Positions 1 to 5,508 of a DNA stretch of 5,508 nt are shown here, one piece after another. The first letter of the stretch is position 1. Every line of letters begins with the position of its first letter. The stretch comes from Salibacteraceae bacterium. GTDB taxonomy: Bacteria; Bacteroidota; Bacteroidia; Flavobacteriales_G; Salibacteraceae. The translations under genes were made by a program, and so were the position numbers. The notes beneath the pieces were generated by a model. The model did no database searches. It was not told the DNA's origin and saw only the letters and a program-made list of their open reading frames with translations. The stretch spans positions 1-5,508 of the forward strand of contig JALRDM010000125.1 in NCBI GenBank assembly GCA_023262195.1. The letters run 5' to 3'.

Positions 1-30
1 ATAATTACCGAGGATTTCTTTAAAGAATGT

Positions 31-1263
31 TTAATTGAATCGAATGGTTTTTACAGGATCAATTTTTCCGACAATAAGCGAAGGCAAAATCAACATGACT
101 ACGGAAATGATGATGCTTCCGACATTGATCCAGAGGATTGTGTTGAAATCAAAAAGTACTGGCACATGATCAATGTAATAGCTGGTTTTATCCAATTTCA
201 GAAACTTAAATTGTTGCTGAAGTAACCCTATGCCAAGCCCAATGGCATTTCCCCAAAATGTACCAATCAGTATTAGGTATGCCGCATTATAGATAAATAT
301 GAGACCGATGCTTCGTGCAGTTGCCCCCATTGCCTTCATTAAGCCAATCATGTTGGTTCGTTCTAGAATAAAAACAAGCAGAGCAGTAATCATGTTGATG
401 CCCGATACTAAAACCATCAGGATAAGTATGATATATACGTTGAGGTCTTGAAGTTCAAGCCAACCGAAAATTTCCATGAATTGATCGGTGATTTTGTCTG
501 TGCTAAATTCCCAAGGAACGTACTCTGCGATTAGATTATCAAGCTTTTCCAGATCATCAAAATGGTGCAAAGTAACCTCGAAACCAGCAATTTGATCATC
601 TTCCCAATTATTCAGCTTTTGCACGTGCCTTAGATCGCAAAGCATGATGTTTGCATCAAACTGCTCCATACCGCTTTCGTAAATCCCCCCGATTGTAAAC
701 CTTCGTTTACGCTCTTTTTGATCTTGTACAAACACCACAATAATCTTATCACCCAATGCTAACTCAAGCTTATCGGCAATGAGTTTGGAGATGACTACCG
801 AGTCTGTTTTTGACTCGCCATTGAGATTTAGGATACTCCCTTCAAGCAGATTAGCATTAAAGAAATCCCAATCAAAATCAGATGCGATACCTTTCGCTAC
901 AACCCCTTTGATTTCACCGTTGGCCGCAATAATTCCGCTTTTATAAGCATAAGCATTGATGTTTTTGACCAATGGGTCGGCTGCTAGTGGAGCAATAAAG
1001 TCTTGATTTCTAGAAATGGGTTTTTCACCCAAGGCGTTTCCTGGACTATATTTTGAGATCTGTAGGTGTGCGCCAAACCCGATTACCTTTTGTTGGATTT
1101 CATTTTGAAACCCCGTAACAATAGCCACGGATAATATCATCACCGCCATACCAACGGCAATACCAGTAACAGCAATTTTGATAATTGCTGAGCTGCTTTG
1201 GCCAGTCAACTTTGCCCTTCGGCCACCGATCATTTTTTTCGCGAGAAATAACTCGTAGTGCAC
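31..1263 (-). CDS. FtsX-like ABC transporter permease, LolC/LolE (lipoprotein-releasing) type
   Basis: A 410-residue inner-membrane permease. Seen: a short cytoplasmic N-terminus with the family-like pattern YELFLAKK, one membrane segment at about residues 26-50, a large periplasmic MacB-type core domain (about 51-270), then three membrane segments at about 275-300, 318-347 and 375-398. The cytoplasmic stretch ERTNMIGLMKAMGAT (301-315) after the second segment is the expected coupling helix that contacts the ATPase, and the tail KIDPVKTIRF fits the family ending. Known: LolC/LolE proteins work with the ATPase LolD to extract lipoproteins from the inner membrane for transfer to the outer membrane, and the length matches this family. 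No LolD gene is in the window, so the partner is encoded elsewhere. The start is a GTG at 1261-1263: an in-frame stop lies at 1282-1284 with no other start codon between, and the conserved N-terminus begins here. LolC versus LolE cannot be decided, and a MacB-like exporter role is less likely but possible. Confidence 0.88.
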   Translation of the reverse strand: MHYELFLAKKMIGGRRAKLTGQSSSAIIKIAVTGIAVGMAVMILSVAIVTGFQNEIQQKVIGFGAHLQISKYSPGNALGEKPISRNQDFIAPLAADPLVKNINAYAYKSGIIAANGEIKGVVAKGIASDFDWDFFNANLLEGSILNLNGESKTDSVVISKLIADKLELALGDKIIVVFVQDQKERKRRFTIGGIYESGMEQFDANIMLCDLRHVQKLNNWEDDQIAGFEVTLHHFDDLEKLDNLIAEYVPWEFSTDKITDQFMEIFGWLELQDLNVYIILILMVLVSGINMITALLVFILERTNMIGLMKAMGATARSIGLIFIYNAAYLILIGTFWGNAIGLGIGLLQQQFKFLKLDKTSYYIDHVPVLFDFNTILWINVGSIIISVVMLILPSLIVGKIDPVKTIRFN

Positions 1264-1318
1264 GGTTTTTCTGTTTAAAACTTAGTCATTCAACCTCGAA
1301 AGACGCGGTGAAGATGCG

Positions 1319-1326
1319 GATTTTTG
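1319..1326 (+). promoter_or_regulatory. Possible -7 promoter element for the NamZ-like gene
   Basis: GATTTTTG matches seven of eight positions of the Bacteroidota -7 consensus TAnnTTTG and would place the transcription start about 15 bases before the ATG at 1347. I see no convincing -33 TTTG at the usual spacing. On the other strand, 1277-1284 reads TAAGTTTT, also one base off consensus, and could serve the divergent permease gene. The region is AT-rich, so both could be chance matches. Confidence 0.27.
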
Positions 1327-1346
1327 ATAATTCAATCATTAGAGAT

Positions 1347-2540
1347 ATGAAGACTACACTTCTTGCTATTTCGCTGGTATTATCTACCGCTATGTGCTTT
1401 GGTCAGAGTTATTTTAAAACAGACAAAGACATATCCGTTGGTGCAAAGCAATACGATGAATACGCACCCTTGTTGGAGGGTAAAACTGTGGCCGTTATTG
1501 GTAATCATACTTCGATGGTGGATACCGTACACCTGGTCGATTTCTTGCTCGATAAAGGCGTGAATGTGGTGAAGGTTTTTGCTCCAGAACACGGCTTTAG
1601 AGGCAAGGCTGATGCAGGCGAAAAAGTGGAAGATGGCAAGGATAAAAAAACGGGACTGCCCATTGTGAGCCTTTATGGTGCACATAAGAAACCCATCATC
1701 GATGATTTATCTGGAATTGAAGTAATGATCTTTGATATACAAGATGTTGGGGCTCGTTTTTACACCTACATATCCACGATGGCTTACGCCATGGAGGCTT
1801 GTGCTGAAAACTACATTGAGTTCATCGTTCTAGATCGACCTAATCCGAATGGTTTCTATATTGATGGTCCCATGCTTGACCCAGAGTTTAAGTCATTCGT
1901 GGGCATGTTACCCATTCCTGTGGTACATGGTATGACTGTTGGGGAGTTGGCGCAAGCCATAAACCAAGAAGGGTGGATGGAAACGGAAGATAAGGTCAAT
2001 CTTAAGGTGATTACATGCGAGGGCTATGAGCATAAGGATGTGTATGTACTGCCCGTAAAACCATCTCCAAACTTGCCTAATCAAAATGCCATTCTTCTAT
2101 ATCCATCCCTGTGTTTTTTTGAGGGAACAGTAATCTCGGTGGGGCGTGGTACCGATACTCCATTCGAGGTTTTTGGGCACCCAAATATGACCAAAGGGTC
2201 TCATGTTTTTGTTCCCAAGCCAAACGAAGGTTCAAAGCATCCCAAGCATGAAGGAGTGCCATGTATCGGTTGGGATTTGACAGATTTCGGGGGTAAGAAT
2301 GTTCAGAAAAAGCAAAAGCTCATTTTAGACTATATGGTCAATGCTTACCGAGAGTTTCCTGACAAGGACAATTTTTTCCTAGAAAATGGATTTATAAATA
2401 AGTTGGCTGGAACTGACCAACTTCAAAAGCAGATTCGGTCTGGAATGAAGGCAGAAGAGATACGTGATACGTGGAAAAGCGACTTGGCAGACTTTAAGCA
2501 ACTGCGCAGGAAGTACTTACTTTACCCTGATTTTGAATAA
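1347..2540 (+). CDS. namZ: Secreted exo-beta-N-acetylmuramidase (NamZ / DUF1343, GH171 family)
   Basis: A 397-residue protein of the DUF1343 family. Known: its founding member, NamZ of Bacillus subtilis, removes MurNAc from the non-reducing end of peptidoglycan fragments, a step in cell-wall turnover and MurNAc salvage. Seen: an N-terminal Sec signal peptide (residues 1 to about 20, hydrophobic core LLAISLVLSTAM) ending in CFGQ. C17 is preceded by TAM, a poor lipobox, so cleavage by signal peptidase I is more likely than lipidation. Family motifs follow in order: APEHGFRG (79-86), DVGARFYTY (133-141), LDRPNP (162-167), KPSPNLP (238-244), YPSLCFFEGT (252-261) and GRGTDTPFEVFG (267-278). E81 in PEHG is the likely catalytic glutamate (inferred from family conservation). 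The C-terminus carries no T9SS sorting domain, so a periplasmic location is most likely. The ATG at 1347 is chosen because the signal peptide starts there. In-frame codons reach back to 1185, but that extension would put 54 non-secretory residues first and run into the divergent permease gene. Confidence 0.9.
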   Translation: MKTTLLAISLVLSTAMCFGQSYFKTDKDISVGAKQYDEYAPLLEGKTVAVIGNHTSMVDTVHLVDFLLDKGVNVVKVFAPEHGFRGKADAGEKVEDGKDKKTGLPIVSLYGAHKKPIIDDLSGIEVMIFDIQDVGARFYTYISTMAYAMEACAENYIEFIVLDRPNPNGFYIDGPMLDPEFKSFVGMLPIPVVHGMTVGELAQAINQEGWMETEDKVNLKVITCEGYEHKDVYVLPVKPSPNLPNQNAILLYPSLCFFEGTVISVGRGTDTPFEVFGHPNMTKGSHVFVPKPNEGSKHPKHEGVPCIGWDLTDFGGKNVQKKQKLILDYMVNAYREFPDKDNFFLENGFINKLAGTDQLQKQIRSGMKAEEIRDTWKSDLADFKQLRRKYLLYPDFE

Positions 2541-2584
2541 CCACCAATTGTCTTGATCGATTATCCTATAAACGGTTCTATTCT

Positions 2585-3404
2585 ATGTCTAAAAATATAT
2601 TCATCACAGGTGCCACCTCAGGTTTCGGTATAGTTGTAGCTAAAGAGTTAGTTAGTCAAGGTTATGTAGTTTTGATAGCTACCAGAAGCCAAGAGAAGGC
2701 AAAAAAGCTACTGAACGATCTTGTTCCAATCGCAAGTAAATCAGGTGGCTCAATTGATTGGATAGAGTGTGACCTTAGCTCAATCAAGTCTATAGAGGAA
2801 CCATCAAAAAAAAGTGGCTTCTAAGTTTGACCATCTCGATCAATTGATCAATAATGCAGGTGTTTGGCACAGTGAATTTACTGCGTCAATGGATGGGATA
2901 GAAGAGACCTTTCAAGTAAATGTAATAGCACCTTATCTTTTTATAAAGAACTTGAAACCGCTGCTTGATAAAGCCGAAACGCCAAAAGTGATCAACACAG
3001 CGTCTGGTTTGCACACGGGAACAGTCAATTTCAATGACATTCAATACAAAGCTCAGTTCAGCGGTTTTAAAGCTTATAGGCAGTCTAAGCTGAGCATTAT
3101 ACTCTTGACAAGGCTGTTTGCGAGCCGAGGGCAAAAGATTCAATATTATGCTCAGCATCCAGGAGTAGTGAATACAAGCCTAGGAAGGCATATGGGAGGC
3201 CTGGCCAATTTGTTTTTCAAATTCATAGGAGTTTCTAAAGAAAAGGGGGCTCAAACGTTGCTTCACTTATCTGAAACGCCAGTCGAAAAGCTGCAAAATG
3301 GGGAATACTATGCCAAATCAGCTCCAAAGCGTATCACAAAGGAAAGTTACGATATGCAGGCTGCTGCACGCCTTGAAGAAACCATCATTTCGATGTTGGA
3401 GTAG
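2585..3404 (+). pseudogene. Short-chain dehydrogenase/reductase (SDR), frameshifted
   Basis: An NAD(P)-dependent oxidoreductase, split over two frames. The first frame (2585-2824) encodes the Rossmann start with the cofactor motif TGATSGFG (residues 8-15) and the CDLSS motif (62-66), then hits a stop at 2822-2824. The second frame continues to 3404. Reading A8 at 2806-2813 as A7 joins them into one 272-residue protein running ...EEPSKKVASKFDHLDQ..., with NNAG (89-92), catalytic S140 (NTASG), Y164 and K168 (YRQSK) and the HPG motif (191-193). The N-terminal glycine motif and the downstream pattern resemble retinol dehydrogenase/WWOX-like SDRs. The substrate cannot be read from sequence. A GTG at 2814 could in principle start the second part, but that product lacks the cofactor-binding half and would not be active. 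It lies 44 bases after namZ with no visible promoter or terminator between, so read-through from namZ is plausible. Because the rest of the frame is clean, the lesion is either recent, a sequencing error, or tolerated by slippage. Confidence 0.85.
2806..2813 (+). repeat. A8 homopolymer at the SDR frameshift
   Basis: Eight consecutive A, the longest single-base run in the window. The incoming frame reads TCA AAA AAA AGT and terminates three codons later. With seven A it reads TCA AAA AAA GTG GCT and continues through the rest of the SDR. Such tracts are prone to replication slippage, RNA polymerase slippage and base-calling error. Confidence 0.9.
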
Positions 3405-3409
3405 TTTCC

Positions 3410-4633
3410 TTAAGCGGTAAAAAAGCTTTTCTGAGCTTCCAACGTTTTTGGATACTCTTCTAGAGCGTGTCTTAATACTTCAATTGCTTTTTCTAGCTTT
3501 TCAGTTTCGAGCACATAGGCAAGTCTCACTTCACGCACTCCTAAGTCTGGTGAAGCGTAGAATCCTGCCGCTGGAGCCATCATTACAGTTGATCCTTTAT
3601 ACGAATAACTGTCAAGGATCCATTGACAAAAGTTTTCAGCGCTGTCCACTGGCAATTCGGCCATAGCATAAAATGCACCACCGGGTTTTGGGCATGTAAC
3701 TCCATCGATTGAGTTTAGTCCATCAACCAAAATATCTCTTCGTTTAAGGTACTCTTCCTTTACGTCATCAAAGTATTGCTGAGAAGTATTCAAAGCAGCT
3801 TCTCCTGCTACTTGACCTAAGGTGGGAGGACTCAATCTTGCTTGGGCAAACTTCAATGCCGTAGCCATCACCTCAGTATTTTTTGATATCAAAGCCCCAA
3901 CGCGTGCCCCGCACATACTGTAGCGCTTTGATACTGAATCAACCACAATTGCGTGATTTTCTAGACCCTCTAAACTCAGTACCGAAATGTGCTCCTTATC
4001 ATCATAGCAGAACTCACGATATACCTCATCGGCAATAAGAAATAAATCATTGGCCAAAACAATCTTTCGTAGCGTGTCAAGTTCTTCTGCGTTATATAAA
4101 TATCCAGTAGGATTTCCGGGGTTACAGATCATAATGCCCCGAGTTCGATCATTGATCAATTCACGAAAGTCTTCTATTGGCGGTAGCGCATAACTATCCT
4201 TTAAGTATGTTGTAACCGGTCTTAAGATTACGCCAGCCTCCAAAGCGAAGGCATTATAATTTGCATAAAATGGTTCTGGTACAATTACCTCATCTTCTGG
4301 ATTGAAGCAAGTCATCATTCCAAATAATATCGCTTCTGATCCCCCGTTGGTTACGATTATATCGTTGTGATCTACATCAATGTTATGCGTTCGATAGTAT
4401 TTGGCCAACCCCTTTCTATATGAATCAAAACCCGCGCTATGACTGTATTCAATTACTTTTTGATTAAAGTTTTGAATGGCATTAAGAGCCACCTCAGGTG
4501 TTTCAATATCGGGTTGTCCGATGTTGAGGTGAATCACTTCTGTACCTGCACTTAAAGCAGATTCAGCATAGGGAACTAACTTTCGTATGGGTGATTCGGG
4601 CATGGCAAAGCCCTTATTCGAAATGAATGGCAT
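3410..4633 (-). CDS. PLP-dependent class I/II aminotransferase (aspartate aminotransferase-like)
   Basis: A 407-residue cytoplasmic, fold-type I aminotransferase that moves an amino group between an amino acid and a 2-oxo acid. Seen: NIGQPDIETP (38-47) near the N-terminus, TNGGSEA (95-101) at the cofactor phosphate-binding helix, NPGNPTG (171-177), ADEVY (201-205; D202 should pair with the pyridine nitrogen), SVSKRYSMCGARVG (233-246) with K236 as the Schiff-base lysine and R244 binding phosphate, KPGGAFYAM (316-324), and R370 in VREVRLAY as the substrate-carboxylate arginine. All key residues are present and the length is normal. The ATG at 4631-4633 is preferred over the internal Met11 because the preceding SNKG segment resembles related Bacteroidota proteins, and GAAGG lies just upstream, although its spacing to the ATG is short. 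The gene has its own promoter, is shielded from the upstream DUF1573 gene by a terminator, and converges on the SDR with a 5-base gap. Aspartate, aromatic or alanine specificity cannot be assigned. Confidence 0.92.
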   Translation of the reverse strand: MPFISNKGFAMPESPIRKLVPYAESALSAGTEVIHLNIGQPDIETPEVALNAIQNFNQKVIEYSHSAGFDSYRKGLAKYYRTHNIDVDHNDIIVTNGGSEAILFGMMTCFNPEDEVIVPEPFYANYNAFALEAGVILRPVTTYLKDSYALPPIEDFRELINDRTRGIMICNPGNPTGYLYNAEELDTLRKIVLANDLFLIADEVYREFCYDDKEHISVLSLEGLENHAIVVDSVSKRYSMCGARVGALISKNTEVMATALKFAQARLSPPTLGQVAGEAALNTSQQYFDDVKEEYLKRRDILVDGLNSIDGVTCPKPGGAFYAMAELPVDSAENFCQWILDSYSYKGSTVMMAPAAGFYASPDLGVREVRLAYVLETEKLEKAIEVLRHALEEYPKTLEAQKSFFTA

Positions 4634-4655
4634 ATCCTTCGTTTTTTACTGAAGT

Positions 4656-4663
4656 CAAAAGTA
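4656..4663 (-). promoter_or_regulatory. Bacteroidota -7 promoter element for the aminotransferase gene
   Basis: Read leftward, the site is TACTTTTG, an exact match to TAnnTTTG. Transcription would begin near 4649, giving a leader of roughly 15 bases before the ATG at 4633. No clear TTTG is seen at the usual -33 spacing; the nearest candidate, a TTCG, is a few bases too far upstream. Confidence 0.6.
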
Positions 4664-4743
4664 AGAACCACCATAGACACTGTGGTCCGAATATTTCTTA
4701 GTTTAAACTGCTTTGACTTCTTCGACTGTAAACTTTAGACAAT

Positions 4744-4776
4744 AAAAAAGCCCTGAACCACGGGTTCAAGGCCTTT
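4744..4776 (-). terminator. Intrinsic (Rho-independent) terminator after the DUF1573 gene
   Basis: In the leftward transcript, arms at 4763-4776 and 4746-4759 form a stem of about 14 pairs with a 3-base loop (4760-4762), followed by a U-run made from the A6 at 4744-4749. Two positions (4753/4769 and 4749/4773) are G-U wobbles in the leftward RNA but A-C mismatches in the rightward RNA, and only the leftward direction has a good U tract. It starts 21 bases after the DUF1573 stop codon and separates that gene from the aminotransferase. Confidence 0.88.
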
Positions 4777-4797
4777 ACTGAAAATTCCACGAGAGAA

Positions 4798-5250
4798 TTA
4801 TCCACCAACCGTTGGAGCCGCTGTAGACTCTTTCGCTGGCATTGCATTGTCTGGCTTAGGTGCAGCCTCAATGTTTCCTTTGATTCTAATCACTTTCGTC
4901 TTCGAGTTTCCAGCGTTAGAAGTAATGGTCACCGATTTGTTGATTGGGCCTATACGCTTACTATCATACTTTACTTTGATTTCGCCCGTTTCACCTGGAG
5001 CAATTGGCTCTCTTGGCCATGTAGGAACGGTGCATCCGCATGAACCTTTTGCATTTGAGATGATGAGTGGCTCTGTTCCAGTGTTTGTAAAAGTGAATAC
5101 CGTGCTCGCATCACCATGCTGCTTCATTTTACCGAAGTCATGAACTTCTTTGTCGAATTCAATTTCTGCTCCGCCCACCGCAGCATCTTGTGCGAAAGCA
5201 CCTAGCGACATCATAAGTGTAGTTCCAAAAGCTATTGCTATATTTTTCAT
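4798..5250 (-). CDS. Small secreted DUF1573 domain protein
   Basis: A 150-residue exported protein. Seen: a Sec signal peptide (residues 1-20, ending GAFA, cleavage probably before Q21), then a single Ig-like beta-sandwich DUF1573 domain at about 31-126. The domain shows VHDFGKM (37-42), FTFTNTGTEPLIISNAKGSCGCT (52-74 in outline), the proline-rich loop PREPIAPGETGEI (79-91) and KVKYDSKRIGPINKSVTITSN (92-112 in outline). A short Pro/Ala-rich tail (129-150) ends in VGG. Known: DUF1573 proteins are abundant in Bacteroidota and have no established biochemical function; the fold resembles PapD/ASH-type domains. The ATG at 5248-5250 is chosen because the signal peptide starts there. An in-frame extension to a TTG at 5286 would begin inside the -7 promoter element. 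It forms a single-gene unit with its own promoter and terminator, divergent from valS. Confidence 0.88.
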   Translation of the reverse strand: MKNIAIAFGTTLMMSLGAFAQDAAVGGAEIEFDKEVHDFGKMKQHGDASTVFTFTNTGTEPLIISNAKGSCGCTVPTWPREPIAPGETGEIKVKYDSKRIGPINKSVTITSNAGNSKTKVIRIKGNIEAAPKPDNAMPAKESTAAPTVGG

Positions 5251-5283
5251 AATTGGTTTAATTAAGTCTTTTAATTGATGAAT

Positions 5284-5291
5284 CAAAGTTA
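5284..5291 (-). promoter_or_regulatory. Bacteroidota -7 promoter element for the DUF1573 gene
   Basis: Read leftward, the site is TAACTTTG, an exact match to TAnnTTTG. Transcription would start near 5277, leaving an AT-rich leader of about 26 bases before the ATG at 5250. No good Shine-Dalgarno sequence is present in the leader, which is usual for this phylum. I see no clear -33 TTTG at the expected distance. Confidence 0.62.
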
Positions 5292-5379
5292 AACCGAGTG
5301 CTTCATACCCTCATGCGTTTAACACAACTTTAAGAAATGCGATTTATTGGAATCAGAACGCAAAACCAAGCAATGAAAT

Positions 5380-5387
5380 TACCTTTG
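5380..5387 (+). promoter_or_regulatory. Bacteroidota -7 promoter element for valS
   Basis: TACCTTTG is an exact match to TAnnTTTG, and the following CGG gives the TACCTTTGCGG string often seen at promoters in this phylum. Transcription would start near 5394, about 17 bases before the ATG at 5411. A TTG at 5347-5349 is too far upstream to be a normally spaced -33 element. Confidence 0.65.
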
Positions 5388-5410
5388 CGGCACTTAAATC
5401 GAGGTTAAAA

Positions 5411-5508
5411 ATGAGCGAATTATCTACAAGGTATAATCCTGCGGAAGTAGAGGAGAAGTGGTACAAGCACTGGAAGAAGCATGATTTTTTTGAATCAAAA
5501 CCTGACGA
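5411..5508 (+). CDS. valS: Valyl-tRNA synthetase, N-terminal fragment (cut by window edge)
   Basis: The first 32 codons of a gene that continues past the right edge. Seen: MSELSTRYNPAEVEEKWY followed by KHWKKHDFFESKPD. The pattern YNPxEVEEKWYxxW...FF near the start is typical of class Ia valyl-tRNA synthetases, just ahead of the HIGH-containing catalytic domain, which is outside the window. The enzyme charges tRNA-Val in the cytoplasm. The ATG is supported by a GAGG Shine-Dalgarno-like sequence at 5401-5404 with 6 bases of spacing and by the promoter element just upstream. With so few residues, a related Ile or Leu enzyme is not fully excluded, but the opening fits ValRS best. Confidence 0.85.
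   Translation, partial: MSELSTRYNPAEVEEKWYKHWKKHDFFESKPD

Noticed and set aside
16..27. Perfect 12-base palindrome TTCTTTAAAGAA just after the permease stop codon
   Set aside because: It is AT-only apart from one pair per arm, has no loop and no following U tract, so it is a poor terminator. Chance is likely in AT-rich sequence.
1185..1346. N-terminal extension of the NamZ reading frame upstream of 1347
   Set aside because: It overlaps the 5' end of the divergent permease gene and would bury the signal peptide behind 54 residues with no family similarity.
2814..3404. Independent gene starting at GTG 2814
   Set aside because: The product would start in the middle of the SDR fold without the cofactor-binding motif. 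It reads as the continuation of the frameshifted SDR.
4847..5143. Open frame on the plus strand opposite the DUF1573 gene
   Set aside because: It is a shadow of a clear coding region, with no recognisable domain, promoter or ribosome binding site.
5251..5286. TTG-started extension of the DUF1573 protein
   Set aside because: It would begin inside the -7 promoter element and place 12 residues ahead of a good signal peptide.
5251..5410. Possible riboswitch or T-box leader upstream of valS
   Set aside because: The promoter element at 5380-5387 leaves a leader of only about 17 bases, too short for such a structure.

Overview
The window looks like chromosomal housekeeping sequence from a member of the Bacteroidota, probably a marine Cytophagales- or Flavobacteriales-like lineage. 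Three things point there: the protein types (a Bacteroidota-style LolC/E permease, a secreted NamZ/DUF1343 enzyme, a small secreted DUF1573 protein), signal peptides ending in the phylum's common '...FAQ' or '...FGQ' style, and three intergenic sites that match the Bacteroidota -7 promoter element TAnnTTTG exactly. The assignment to a phylum is fairly secure. The order or genus is a guess.

Layout, left to right. (1) 31-1263, minus: an FtsX/LolC-LolE-type ABC transporter permease. (2) 1347-2540, plus and divergent from it: a secreted exo-beta-N-acetylmuramidase-like protein (NamZ/DUF1343, GH171). (3) 2585-3404, plus: a short-chain dehydrogenase/reductase broken by a one-base frameshift in a run of eight A. 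(4) 3410-4633, minus: a PLP-dependent class I aminotransferase, convergent with the SDR and only 5 bases from it. (5) 4634-4797: an intergenic region with the aminotransferase promoter and a strong leftward intrinsic terminator. (6) 4798-5250, minus: a small secreted DUF1573 protein. (7) 5251-5410: a divergent promoter region with one -7 element in each direction. (8) 5411-5508, plus: the first 32 codons of valyl-tRNA synthetase, cut by the window edge.

The genes do not form an obvious pathway. The permease, NamZ and DUF1573 proteins act in the envelope. The aminotransferase, SDR and ValRS are cytoplasmic. The layout suggests mostly short transcription units: the permease alone, namZ possibly with the SDR, the aminotransferase alone, DUF1573 alone, and valS. 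No stretch over 300 bases lacks a gene. I see no RNA genes, CRISPR arrays, insertion sequences, phage genes or defence genes.

I did not find a convincing undescribed system. The observation most worth checking is the A8 frameshift in the SDR: removing one A restores a complete 272-residue enzyme with every catalytic residue. This could be a sequencing error, a fresh pseudogene, a phase-variable switch, or a site of transcriptional slippage.
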